Shown: piece by piece, positions 8,060 to 16,790 of the stretch | Layout: each line of letters opens with the position of its first letter | Numbering within the stretch: position 1 is the stretch's first letter | From: an uncultured Pelagibacteraceae bacterium | GTDB taxonomy: Bacteria; Pseudomonadota; Alphaproteobacteria; Pelagibacterales; Pelagibacteraceae | Reading direction: 5' to 3' | DNA: 47,372 bases | NCBI GenBank assembly: GCA_902608065.1 | Contig: CACLMO010000001.1 | Coordinates: 1-47,372, forward strand | Translations under genes and position numbers: made by a program | Notes under the pieces: model-generated | The model's database searches: none | Seen by the model: the letters and a program-made list of their open reading frames with translations, nothing else | What the model was told of the DNA's origin: nothing

Positions 8060-9161
8060 TTACCTATTCCCTTTTGTTTCGTAAAGTGCCGCTTCTAAAA
8101 ATTCATCAATATCTCCATCTAAAACACTATCTGGATCAGTGTTCTCTAAATTATTTCTTAAATCTTTGACTAGCTGATATGGCTGCAAAACGTAAGATCT
8201 TATCTGGTGACCCCAACCGATGTCGGTCTTAGATTTTGATAAATTTTCTGAAGCCTCTTCTTTTTTTTCTATTTCATGTTTATATAAACGAGCTTTAAGC
8301 ATGTTAAAACATGTTTCCTTATTTTTATGTTGTGACCTTTCGTTTTGACATTGAACAACTATGTTGGTCGGTAAATGAGTAATCCTTACTGCACTATCAG
8401 TTGTATTTACATGTTGTCCACCAGCTCCACTAGATCTGTATGTATCTATTCTGATATCTTTTTCTTGAATGTCTATTTTAATACTATCATCTACAACTGG
8501 ATAAACCCAAATACTTGCAAAGCTAGTGTGCCTTCTAGAGCCAGAATCAAAAGGAGAAATTCTAACTAATCTATGAACTCCAGATTCTGATTTAAGCCAT
8601 CCATACATATATGGTCCTATAATTTTTAACGTACTTGATTTTATTCCAGCTTCTTCACCTTTGTGCTCACTTATGATCTCGAATCTACATTTTTTTTTTT
8701 CTATCCATTTAGAATACATTCTTCTCAACATTTGAGCCCAATCCTGACTTTCTGTTCCACCAGCTCCTGCATGAATTTCAAGATAAGTATCTAAATGATC
8801 ATTTTCTCCTGATAAAAAACATGAAACTTCAGTTTTTTTTATTTCACTAAGAAGTAAATTTATTTTTTTTTCACAATCTTTGACTACTAAATTATCATTT
8901 TCTTTAGAAGCAAGTTCTAAAAGTTGTTCTAAATTTTCTAATTCATTTTTGGCAAAATTAAAGTTGTTGATGATATTTTCAAAAAACTTTTTTTCTTTAA
9001 GAATATTTTGTGCTAAAATTTTATTTTTCCAAAAGTCTTCTTTTATTATTTTTTGATCAAATATCTGAATTTTATTTTCGATCTTCTCTTTATCAAAGGT
9101 ACCCCCTAACATTTTCCAGTACCTTCTTAATTTCTGTAATTTTATTCTTTGCTTCGTACAT
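8060..9161 (-). CDS. prfB: Peptide chain release factor 2, expressed through a +1 programmed frameshift
   Basis: The main frame (9094 down to 8060) encodes RF2 from residue 23 on. It includes the GGQ peptide-release motif (SSGAGGQHVN) and the SPFD stop-codon recognition motif (ISPFDSGSRR). The in-frame ATG at 9112 is not the real start: in the other frame an ORF begins at ATG 9161 (MYEAKNKITE) and runs 22 codons to TGA 9095-9093, through AGG GGG TAC CTT TGA. This is the classical RF2 autoregulatory shift site. Reading through by +1 at CTT gives about 366 residues, the normal length. The gene starts 2 bases after the PBP1A stop. Confidence 0.95.
9093..9107 (-). promoter_or_regulatory. RF2 programmed +1 frameshift signal
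   Basis: Read on the minus strand the codons are AGG GGG TAC CTT TGA. This is an internal Shine-Dalgarno-like AGGGGG, three bases, then the slippery CTT and an in-frame UGA followed by U. The layout is that of E. coli prfB (AGGGGG UAU CUUUGA C). When RF2 is scarce, the ribosome pauses at UGA and slips from CUU to UUU, so RF2 controls its own synthesis. Confidence 0.93.
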
Positions 9162-9163
9162 AA

Positions 9164-11566
9164 TTAATAAAACTTTAAAACTGTTTTTTGATTCTCAACA
9201 TCGTAGTATTTTAATCTATCTTTACTAGATAACTTATCAAGATCAACTATGAAATTATCATCTTGTTTAAAAGATTCATATATCACTTTTTTTGTATCTT
9301 CATTAGCTGGAAGTCCTGTTTCTGCATCAACCATTACTAGATTTATGTTTTTTGGAACTTTAAATGGAATATCATCCTTTTTTTTAACAACTTTTTTAAT
9401 GAATTTTTTAAAAACTGGCAAAGCAGCTTTTGCGCCTGTTTCATACTTTCCTAAAGTTTTTGGTTCATCAAAACCCACATATACTCCTATAACTAATTTT
9501 GATGTAAATCCTAAAAACCATGCATCCATATTTTTATTTGTAGTTCCAGTTTTTCCTGCTAATTGTAAATTTAAATTTTTAAGCTTTCTTCCCGTTCCTC
9601 TTTTAACAGCTCCTTCCATCATAGAAGTTATTTGATAAGCAGTTTCTGGTGAAATAATTTGTTTTCTATCATCTTTAATTATAGGTATTTCTTCTTTTAA
9701 ATAAGAAATTTCTTCACATCCAATACATTTTCTTTTGTCTGCGTTAAAAATTGTTTTTCCTCGTCTGTCTTGTATTCTATCAATAAATATGGGTGTAACC
9801 TTTTTACCTCCATTAACAAATGTACAATAAGCGTTAGTAAGTTTTACTAAAGTTGTTTCTGCAGAACCCAAAGCTACAGATAAAAGTTCTGGCAAATCAT
9901 CATATACTCCAAAATTTTTAGTAGTTTTTGATATTTCTTGAAAACCAACTTTTTGAGCAACTCTAACTGTCATCAAATTTCTTGATTTTTCTATTCCTGT
10001 TCTAAGAGTTGATGGGCCATAAAACTTTTTTCCATAGTTTTCAGGTTTCCAAGTCTTTAATCCTTCTCCTTGTTCCATTACAAAAGGAGCATCTAAAACC
10101 AAAGTTGATGGAGTAAAACCATTTTCTAAAGCTGCCGCATAAACAATTGGTTTAAAGGCTGATCCTGGTTGTCTCTTAGCTTGAGTAGCTCTATTAAATT
10201 CACTTAATTTGTAACTAAAACCTCCAGCCATTGCCAATACTCTTCCTGTGTGAGGATCCATTACTACAATTCCACCATTGATTTTTGGTAATTGTTTTAA
10301 ACTCCATTTATTTTTTTTTATTTTTTTTACATAAATAATATCATTTAATTGCAAAAGCTCTTCGAAACTGCTCTTTCTAGTCCAATTAATATTTTTAAAA
10401 TCTATAAAGCCTATTTCTTTATTTTCTATCTCAATTTTCAAATTAAGTTTATTTACTTCAATAACTTTTGCTAATTTCCAATCTAAACTTTTATCAGGGA
10501 CAAATTTTTGTATATCTTTTTGCCAATCTTTCATGTTTATGTTTGTTACAGGCCCTCGCCATCCATGCCTTTTATCGTACTCTTCCAAACCTAGTCTCAA
10601 AGCTTTTAAAGCCTCAATTTGGTAACTAGAGTTCATAGGCGTTCTTATTGATAAGCCGCCTTTGTATAGTTCATCATAACCATAATTTTCACTAACTATT
10701 CTTCTAACTTCCTCGGAATAAAAGTTTGCTTCTTCAAGAAGTTTGATTTTTCTCTTTTTAGTTTTAATTTCTCTATTTTTTAAATTTTCATATTCGCTTT
10801 TTTTAATATAAGAATTTTCATATAAATTTTTTAAGACAAAGTTTCTTCTTATTGTTGCTCTTTTAATAGATTTATATGGATTATATTTACTTGGAGCTTT
10901 TGGAAGAGCTGCTAAAAGAGCTGCTTCCTCATATTCTAATTCATTAACCGCTTTATCAAAATATTCTAGACTTGCCGCAGCTATTCCATATGTTCCTTCA
11001 CCTAAGTAAATTTGATTCAGATACAGTTCCATTATTCTTTCTTTTGAATAAGCCCTTTCAATCCTAAAAGCTAAAATAGCTTCTTTTATTTTTCTTTTGA
11101 CAGAAACTTCATTTGTTAGTAAAAAATTTTTTGCAACTTGCTGAGTAATTGTAGAAGCTCCCTCTAATCTTTTATTAGAAAAAATATTTTTTAAATTTTT
11201 AATGATTGCTCTAGTAATGCTTTTTGCATCAACCCCAGGGTGAGAGAAAAAATTCTTATCTTCTGCTGATAAAAATGAATAAACTACTTTTTTAGGAACA
11301 GATTCGAAGGGAATAAATAATCTTTTTTGTAAAGCATATTCTGCTATCAGCTGTCCCTCACCTGAATGAACCCTGCTAGAAATTGGAGGCTTGTAATTAG
11401 CTAATATTTTATAATCTGGAAGATCTGAAGAAAAATACCAAAGGGTTGAAAATGAAAAAGCCAATCCTAATAAGAAAACTATGGCTAACAACCTGCTTAA
11501 CTTTTTTATAATAAAAGACACTGTGTTATACAAATAATTGAATTTTGGCCTTCTTAAGGCACCCAA
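9164..11566 (-). CDS. mrcA: Penicillin-binding protein 1A (class A transglycosylase/transpeptidase)
   Basis: 800 residues. There is a short cytoplasmic N-terminus and a membrane anchor at about 24-46. The GT51 transglycosylase domain has its catalytic glutamate at E102 in SAEDKNFFSHPG, followed by EGASTITQQVAKN and the ERIMELYLNQIYLGEG block. An OB-like insert follows, then the transpeptidase domain with SxxK at S469-K472 (PGSAFKP), the SRN motif (EKSRNLM) and KTGTT. It polymerises and cross-links peptidoglycan in the periplasm. The gene heads a minus-strand group with prfB and the AsmA-like gene, and is divergent from rne. Confidence 0.95.
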   Translation of the reverse strand: MGALRRPKFNYLYNTVSFIIKKLSRLLAIVFLLGLAFSFSTLWYFSSDLPDYKILANYKPPISSRVHSGEGQLIAEYALQKRLFIPFESVPKKVVYSFLSAEDKNFFSHPGVDAKSITRAIIKNLKNIFSNKRLEGASTITQQVAKNFLLTNEVSVKRKIKEAILAFRIERAYSKERIMELYLNQIYLGEGTYGIAAASLEYFDKAVNELEYEEAALLAALPKAPSKYNPYKSIKRATIRRNFVLKNLYENSYIKKSEYENLKNREIKTKKRKIKLLEEANFYSEEVRRIVSENYGYDELYKGGLSIRTPMNSSYQIEALKALRLGLEEYDKRHGWRGPVTNINMKDWQKDIQKFVPDKSLDWKLAKVIEVNKLNLKIEIENKEIGFIDFKNINWTRKSSFEELLQLNDIIYVKKIKKNKWSLKQLPKINGGIVVMDPHTGRVLAMAGGFSYKLSEFNRATQAKRQPGSAFKPIVYAAALENGFTPSTLVLDAPFVMEQGEGLKTWKPENYGKKFYGPSTLRTGIEKSRNLMTVRVAQKVGFQEISKTTKNFGVYDDLPELLSVALGSAETTLVKLTNAYCTFVNGGKKVTPIFIDRIQDRRGKTIFNADKRKCIGCEEISYLKEEIPIIKDDRKQIISPETAYQITSMMEGAVKRGTGRKLKNLNLQLAGKTGTTNKNMDAWFLGFTSKLVIGVYVGFDEPKTLGKYETGAKAALPVFKKFIKKVVKKKDDIPFKVPKNINLVMVDAETGLPANEDTKKVIYESFKQDDNFIVDLDKLSSKDRLKYYDVENQKTVLKFY

Positions 11567-11696
11567 CTCACTTATCAGGTATCATTGTAAAATTTACATA
11601 TATTTTTAGATAAAATTAAGATATATTGTGTTTACAAATTACAACAAGATTCAAATTTATGAGTAAAATAAAAATCAAACACTTGAAAAGAATTTT
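11567..11696. promoter_or_regulatory. Divergent promoter region between mrcA and rne
   Basis: These 130 non-coding bases separate two divergent starts and must hold promoters in both directions. On the plus strand TTGTAA at 11585-11590 and GATAAA at 11609-11614 are 18 bases apart and form a weak sigma-70 candidate. About 80 bases then remain before the rne ATG, enough for a 5' leader. RNase E messages in other bacteria are autoregulated through their leader, but I see no clear stable hairpin here. Confidence 0.35.
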
Positions 11697-13577
11697 ATGG
11701 AAAAGAATTTATACATCGATGCTTCGCATCCTGATGAAACAAGAGTCGTTCTTAAATCAGAAAATCATATTGAAGAATATGAATATGAGAACAAAAATAA
11801 ACTTTATTTAAAAAACAATATTTATTTAGGTAAAGTAAGTAGGATAGAACCTTCATTACAAGCTGCTTTTGTTAATTATGGAAAAGATAGACATGGGTTT
11901 TTAGCCTTTAATGATATTCAGTCAGACTACTACCAAATACCTCATGATGATAAAGATAGACTTAAAAGGGAAGAAGAAAATCTTAGGCTTGAATTAAAAG
12001 AAAAAAGTAAAAATGTGGAGGATTTAGAAAAAAACTCCAATGAAGTTACAGATTCCCCTGCTGATTCAAATTCTCCTGCAGATTCAAATTTAAGCACAGA
12101 TTCTAATTTAAATAAAAATGAAAATAATAATTCTAATAACAAATTGAAAGAAGAAAATTCTTTTTTGGATAGAAATAGCCAATTTAATGAATTAAAAAAA
12201 AAATACGGTATTAAAAGATACAAAATACAGGAAGTAATAAAACCAGATCAAATTATATTAGTTCAAATTTTAAAGGATGAGCGTGGACAAAAAGGGGCAG
12301 CTTTAACAACTTTTATATCTTTGGCCGGAAAGTATAGTGTTTTAATGCCTAATACACCAAAAGGCGGAGGTATTTCTAGAAAAATAGTAAATCCAGATGA
12401 TAGAAGAAAAATTCGAAGTATTCTTCAACAAATAGAAATTCCTGAATCCATGGGATTAATTGTTAGAACAGCCGGCTTAAATAAAACTAAAAATGAAATT
12501 AATAACGATGTTTTAAATACAATTGCTGTATGGGAAGAAATAAAAAAAAAAGCTCTAGAGTCAATAGCACCAGCTTTAGTTTATGAAGAAGGAGATATTA
12601 TAAAACGTGCCTTAAGGGATATATATGATAATGAAACGAAGAATGTAATTGTAGAAGGAAACGATGGTTATCAAAGAGCAAAAAATTTTATGAAACTTTT
12701 GATGCCAGAAAATTTAAAGAAAATAAAAAAATATAGAGGTAAAATTCCTTTGTTTCACGATACTGGAATTGAAAAAAGTTTAAATCGAATTTTTGAACCT
12801 ACTGTAAAGTTAAAATCTGGAGCATATATAGTAATTAATCCAACAGAAGCTTTAGTTTCTATTGATATAAATTCAGGTCAATCAATAAAAGAAACAAATA
12901 TTGAAAAAACGGCTCTTAAGACAAATCTTGAAGCTGTAGATGAAATCTCAAGACAAATTAAAATAAGAGATTTATCCGGTCTAATTGTAATCGACTTTAT
13001 TGATATGATGAATTTTTACAATAGAAGAACAGTAGAAAGGAAATTAAAAGAAAAATTAAAAGATGATAGGGCGCGAATACAATTTGGTAGAATAAGTAGC
13101 TTTGGTTTGCTTGAAATGACAAGGCAAAGATTAAGAGAAAGTTCGGTAAAGTGGAATATGACACTTTCTCTTGATTCTTTTGCGCTTAAAGTTGTAAAAA
13201 AGGCAGAAGAATCTGCTTTTTATCATAAAGCAAAAACAATAAATATCTATATTGCAGAAAAGGTTAAAAATTTTATTGAAATAAACCTTTTGAAAGAAAT
13301 TAATTTTTTTAAAAAAAAATATAAATTAGATTTTAATTTAATATCTGAAAAAAATTTAGTAATCCCTGAATATAGAATTGAACTATTAAATAAAAATAAA
13401 AAAGTTATAAATAAAATTGAAAATATTGAAACCATTGAAAAAAATAGTGATAAAAAAGTATTTAAAAATAGAAATTATAATAAAAATTTTCAAAAAAGAA
13501 GAAATTTCGGAAGAAAATTTAGATATAACCCAAAAATGAAAAAGAAAGCTTCTTTCAACAAGAAACCTGCCTACTAA
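11697..13577 (+). CDS. rne: Ribonuclease E/G, short form without Zn-link
   Basis: 626 residues with the RNase E/G catalytic core: an S1 domain at the start, DINSGQ and GLIVIDFIDM (the two metal-binding aspartates), then ARIQFGRISSFGLLEMTRQRL. It initiates decay of mRNA and processing of rRNA and tRNA precursors. An asparagine/serine-rich insert with an 18-base tandem repeat interrupts the S1 region around residues 85-160. The CPxCxGxG Zn-link expected right after MTRQRL (residue 474 onward) is missing: RESSVKWNM leads straight into the next helix. The C-terminus is only a short Lys/Arg-rich tail with no degradosome scaffold. The sequence reads as RNase E rather than RNase G. Confidence 0.92.
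   Translation: MEKNLYIDASHPDETRVVLKSENHIEEYEYENKNKLYLKNNIYLGKVSRIEPSLQAAFVNYGKDRHGFLAFNDIQSDYYQIPHDDKDRLKREEENLRLELKEKSKNVEDLEKNSNEVTDSPADSNSPADSNLSTDSNLNKNENNNSNNKLKEENSFLDRNSQFNELKKKYGIKRYKIQEVIKPDQIILVQILKDERGQKGAALTTFISLAGKYSVLMPNTPKGGGISRKIVNPDDRRKIRSILQQIEIPESMGLIVRTAGLNKTKNEINNDVLNTIAVWEEIKKKALESIAPALVYEEGDIIKRALRDIYDNETKNVIVEGNDGYQRAKNFMKLLMPENLKKIKKYRGKIPLFHDTGIEKSLNRIFEPTVKLKSGAYIVINPTEALVSIDINSGQSIKETNIEKTALKTNLEAVDEISRQIKIRDLSGLIVIDFIDMMNFYNRRTVERKLKEKLKDDRARIQFGRISSFGLLEMTRQRLRESSVKWNMTLSLDSFALKVVKKAEESAFYHKAKTINIYIAEKVKNFIEINLLKEINFFKKKYKLDFNLISEKNLVIPEYRIELLNKNKKVINKIENIETIEKNSDKKVFKNRNYNKNFQKRRNFGRKFRYNPKMKKKASFNKKPAY
12051..12116 (+). repeat. Imperfect 18-base tandem repeat inside rne
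   Basis: Units begin with GATTC at 12051 (a 12-base partial unit), 12063, 12081 and 12099. They encode DSPA, DSNSPA, DSNLST and DSNLNK. Unit length is a multiple of three, so copy-number change keeps the frame. It lies in the low-complexity insert of the S1 domain, where variable length would be tolerated. Confidence 0.75.
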
Positions 13578-13590
13578 ATTTTTTAAAAAA

Positions 13591-14370
13591 TTAAATTAAA
13601 TTTTGTTCTGGTGAGGAAGCACTTCCGTATTTTCTTTTTTTCATTCTTTCTGCCCTAAAAGCTTTTCTTCCTGCTATAACCGCATGTTTCATCGATTCTG
13701 CCATCAAAATAGGATTTTTTGCTTCGGCAATAGCCGTATTAATTAAAACTCCATCACATCCCAATTCCATTGCTATAGTTGCGTCTGATGCAGTTCCAAC
13801 GCCCGCATCTACAATAACTGGTACAGCTGACTGTTCTTTTATTAATTTTATATTTGTCTTGTTTTGTATACCAAGTCCAGAACCTATAGGAGCTGCTAAT
13901 GGCATAATTGCACAAGCTCCAACATCTTCTAATTTTTTTGTTAAAATTGGATCGTCAGTACAGTAGACCATTACCTCAAAACCTTCTTTCACTAAAATTT
14001 CAGTTGATTTTATAGTTTCAATCATATTTGGGTATAATGTTTTTTTATCTCCTAAAACTTCCAACTTTACTAATCTCCAACCTCCCATTTCCCTTGCTAA
14101 CCTCAAAGTTCTCAAGGCATCTTCTGAAGAATAACATCCTGCAGTATTTGGTAAATATGTAATAGACTTTGGATTCAGATAATCCATTAATAGAGGTTGG
14201 TTTTTATCTAAAATATTTACTCTTCTGACAGCAACCGTGACAATATCTGCTCCTGAAGCTTTAACTGCATTTGCTGTCTCTTCAAAATTTTTATATTTTC
14301 CAGTCCCCACAATTAATCTAGAATTAAAATTTTTATTAGCTATAGTAAATATGTCTTCCATAAAATTCAT
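13591..14370 (-). CDS. thiG: Thiazole synthase ThiG
   Basis: 259 residues, TIM-barrel thiazole synthase. Recognisable blocks are [21 protein letters not shown], the Schiff-base lysine in [38 protein letters not shown] and [12 protein letters not shown]. It makes the thiazole phosphate of thiamine from deoxyxylulose phosphate, dehydroglycine and ThiS thiocarboxylate. The start at 14370 overlaps the thiS stop by four bases (ATGA); a second ATG three codons later is possible. Only thiS and thiG are present, and the rest of the pathway is not in the window. It is convergent with rne, 13 bases apart. Confidence 0.95.
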   Translation of the reverse strand: MNFMEDIFTIANKNFNSRLIVGTGKYKNFEETANAVKASGADIVTVAVRRVNILDKNQPLLMDYLNPKSITYLPNTAGCYSSEDALRTLRLAREMGGWRLVKLEVLGDKKTLYPNMIETIKSTEILVKEGFEVMVYCTDDPILTKKLEDVGACAIMPLAAPIGSGLGIQNKTNIKLIKEQSAVPVIVDAGVGTASDATIAMELGCDGVLINTAIAEAKNPILMAESMKHAVIAGRKAFRAERMKKRKYGSASSPEQNLI

Positions 14371-14585
14371 CCACCTCCAATAAAATGAACTATTTCTACT
14401 TTGTCATCGCTATTTAAAATTAGATTTTGATATTTTTTACTTTCAACAATTTCACCATTGACTTCTATAGCTACCTTATTTTTTTGTATTTTAAGCTTAT
14501 TTAATAGTTCAATTAAATTAGTTCCGTTATTTATTTCATAAGGATCTCCATTTAATTGTATTTTTGCCACATTTAAGTTATTCAT
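14367..14585 (-). CDS. thiS: Sulfur carrier protein ThiS
   Basis: 72 residues, ubiquitin-like fold, ending in the diagnostic Gly-Gly (VHFIGGG) that is adenylylated and thiocarboxylated to donate sulfur for the thiazole ring. The start pattern (QLNGDPYEI) and the [10 protein letters not shown] strand fit the family. It is the first gene of thiS-thiG, with a four-base overlap. Only 23 bases separate it from the divergent aroQ, so there is no space for a TPP riboswitch in front of it; regulation by that route can be excluded at this locus. Confidence 0.93.
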   Translation of the reverse strand: MNNLNVAKIQLNGDPYEINNGTNLIELLNKLKIQKNKVAIEVNGEIVESKKYQNLILNSDDKVEIVHFIGGG

Positions 14586-14608
14586 TTGAATTATTTTAAC
14601 TTATTTAA

Positions 14609-15049
14609 ATGACAAAAAAAATACTAATAATAAATGGACCTAATTTAAATCTTTTAGGAGAGCGTGAAGAGTCTAAATATGGAAAAGTAACGCTAGAACA
14701 AGTTAAGAAAAATTGTGAAATTCATGCAAAATCAATTGATCTAAAAATAGAGTTTAAACAATCTAATATTGAAGGTGAAATGGTTACAATGATACAAAAA
14801 GCAAAAGGTGTTTTTGATGGAATAATTATTAATGCCGCAGGTTATACGCATACTTCAGTAGCAATATTGGATGCTCTTTTAGCAATTCAACTGCCTACAA
14901 TAGAAGTTCACATAACAAATATATATAATCGAGAAGAATTTAGAAAAAAATCTTTGATTAGTAAGGCTGCAAAAGGAATTATTTGTGGATTTGGTGTAAA
15001 AGGATATATTATGGCTTTAGACTCAATTAAAGAAGTATTGAATAAATGA
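14609..15049 (+). CDS. aroQ: Type II 3-dehydroquinate dehydratase
   Basis: 146 residues, the small dodecameric type II enzyme of the shikimate pathway. It shows INGPNLNLLGERE at the N-terminus, the catalytic tyrosine shortly after (ESKYGKVTL), FKQSNIEGEMV, INAAGYTHTSVAI and EVHITNIYNREEFR. It converts 3-dehydroquinate to 3-dehydroshikimate. It is the first gene of aroQ-accB-accC, a common alphaproteobacterial order, and its stop overlaps the accB start by four bases. Confidence 0.96.
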   Translation: MTKKILIINGPNLNLLGEREESKYGKVTLEQVKKNCEIHAKSIDLKIEFKQSNIEGEMVTMIQKAKGVFDGIIINAAGYTHTSVAILDALLAIQLPTIEVHITNIYNREEFRKKSLISKAAKGIICGFGVKGYIMALDSIKEVLNK

Positions 15050-15453
15050 AAATAAATAAAAAAATAATAGAAGAATTAGTTGGTTACTTAAAAGAATTTA
15101 ATCTTAGTGAAATTGAATATGCTGAAGGAACTAATAAAGTAAAAGTATCTCGTTCCATAAATACTTCCACAGTATCACCAAGTGAAATAAAAAAAAAACA
15201 ATCAGTTATTGAAAGCAATGGATCTAATATAACATCTCCTATTGTGGGAACCGCATATCTTGCTCCTGAGCCTGGTGGAAAAAAATTTGTTGAAGTGGGT
15301 CAAAAAATAAAAAAAGGACAAACCATCATGATTATTGAAGCTATGAAAACCATGAATCATGTGCCTTCCACTCAAGATGGAACTGTTAGTAAAATTTTAG
15401 TTAAAGACGGAGAACCAGTTGAATTTGGACAACCTCTCATTTCAGTTAAATAA
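15046..15453 (+). CDS. accB: Biotin carboxyl carrier protein of acetyl-CoA carboxylase
   Basis: 135 residues. A flexible Ser/Lys-rich linker (about 36-62) precedes the biotinyl domain, and the biotinylated lysine is K101 in EAMKTMNHV, the usual EAMKMMN with M to T at one position. It carries carboxybiotin between AccC and the AccAD carboxyltransferase for malonyl-CoA synthesis. It overlaps both neighbours (4 bases with aroQ, 1 base with accC), so tight coupling with its biotin carboxylase is likely. Confidence 0.95.
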   Translation: MKINKKIIEELVGYLKEFNLSEIEYAEGTNKVKVSRSINTSTVSPSEIKKKQSVIESNGSNITSPIVGTAYLAPEPGGKKFVEVGQKIKKGQTIMIIEAMKTMNHVPSTQDGTVSKILVKDGEPVEFGQPLISVK

Positions 15454-16790
15454 TGTTTAAAAAAATTTTAGTAGCCAACCGCGGAGAAATAGCTGTACGT
15501 GTAATTAGAGCTTGCAAAGAATGGGGAATTGCAACTGTAGCTGTTCACTCTGATGTAGATAACGACGCAATGCATGTTAGATTGGCTGACGAAAGTATTT
15601 GTATAGGATCACATCAACCTCAAAATAGTTATTTAAATGTTGCTGCATTAATGTCAGCGGCTGATGTAACAAAAGCTGATGCTATTCATCCTGGTTACGG
15701 ATTTTTATCTGAAAATGCACAATTTGCAGATATTGTTACAAAACATGGATTAAAGTTTATTGGACCTAGTTCTGATTTAATTAAAAAAATGGGTGATAAA
15801 ATACAGGCTAGAAAAATTGCAAAAGAAAATGGTTTACCTATAATTGAAGGCTCTGAAGAAAGTGTTAATACGGTAGAAGAAGCAAAAAAAATTAGCAAAA
15901 AAATTGGATATCCAGTTTTAATTAAAGCTGCAGGCGGTGGTGGAGGCAAAGGAATGAAAGTTGCTAATAAACCCGAGGAATTAGAAAAATTACTTCCTAT
16001 GGCTAAGCTAGAGGCAAAAAAATATTTTAATAATGATAATGTTTATATAGAAAAATATTTTAAAAATCCTAGACATATTGAAGTACAAATTCTATCAGGG
16101 AAAAATAAAACTGTTCATTTAAATGAAAGAGATTGTTCTGTGCAAAGAAAACATCAAAAACTTATAGAAGAAACACCTAGCCCTGTTATAAACCAAAAAA
16201 TTAGATCAACCTTGCTAGAAAAAACTGTAAAAATGGCAGAAAAAATTGGATACGAAGGTGCTGGAACAGTTGAATATATTTATGAAGATGGAAAATTTTA
16301 TTTTCTTGAAATGAACACAAGAGTTCAAGTTGAACATCCTGTAACAGAAGTTGCTACAGGAATAGATATTATTAAACAACAAATAGCCATAGCTAGTACA
16401 GGCAATACTGACTTAACTCAGGATGATGTTAAAGCGAGAGGTCACGCTATAGAATGTAGAATTAACGCTGAAGATCCAAGTAAAAACTTTCAACCTTCAC
16501 CAGGAATAATTAGAGTATGTCACCAACCTTCTGGTTTTAGAACTAGAGTTGATGGAGCCATTTTTCAGGGATGTAAAATTACTCCATATTATGACAGTTT
16601 AATTTGCAAATTAATATGCCATGGACGAAATAGAACAGAAGCTATCCAAAGAATGCTTAGAGCTTTAGATGAGTTTGTAATTGAGGGGATAACTACAACA
16701 ATTAACCTACACAAAAAAATACTTAGCCATGAAAAATTTATTAGTTCAGATTTTGATGTAAACTGGCTAGTTAAAGAATCTTTTTCTTAA
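15453..16790 (+). CDS. accC: Biotin carboxylase subunit of acetyl-CoA carboxylase
   Basis: 445 residues, full-length AccC. ATP-grasp fold with KILVANRGEIAVRVIRAC at the start, the glycine-rich ATP loop AAGGGGGKGMK, the ERDCSVQRKHQKLIEE block and EMNTRVQVEHPVTE, plus the C-terminal RINAEDP and biotin-carboxylase domains. It carboxylates biotin on AccB using ATP and bicarbonate. The stop overlaps the end of the convergent DUF2155 gene by four bases. In several relatives aat lies between this gene and the DUF2155 gene; it is absent here. Confidence 0.97.
   Translation: MFKKILVANRGEIAVRVIRACKEWGIATVAVHSDVDNDAMHVRLADESICIGSHQPQNSYLNVAALMSAADVTKADAIHPGYGFLSENAQFADIVTKHGLKFIGPSSDLIKKMGDKIQARKIAKENGLPIIEGSEESVNTVEEAKKISKKIGYPVLIKAAGGGGGKGMKVANKPEELEKLLPMAKLEAKKYFNNDNVYIEKYFKNPRHIEVQILSGKNKTVHLNERDCSVQRKHQKLIEETPSPVINQKIRSTLLEKTVKMAEKIGYEGAGTVEYIYEDGKFYFLEMNTRVQVEHPVTEVATGIDIIKQQIAIASTGNTDLTQDDVKARGHAIECRINAEDPSKNFQPSPGIIRVCHQPSGFRTRVDGAIFQGCKITPYYDSLICKLICHGRNRTEAIQRMLRALDEFVIEGITTTINLHKKILSHEKFISSDFDVNWLVKESFS

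Noticed and set aside
9095..9112. ATG 9112 as the start of prfB
   Set aside because: It is in the +1 frame just upstream of the shift site; the real start is in the zero frame at 9161.
9249..9635. 128-codon plus-strand ORF opposite the PBP1A gene
   Set aside because: It lies wholly within the transpeptidase coding region on the other strand, has no family resemblance, and PBP1A is clearly the real gene.
11942..12223. 93-codon minus-strand ORF in rne
   Set aside because: It is antisense to the low-complexity insert; Ser/Phe/Leu-rich translation is a product of the repeat and AT-rich composition.
13577..13592. Palindrome AATTTTTTAAAAAATT between rne and thiG as a bidirectional terminator
   Set aside because: It is purely A/T with no loop, so no stable stem forms; chance occurrence is likely in this composition.
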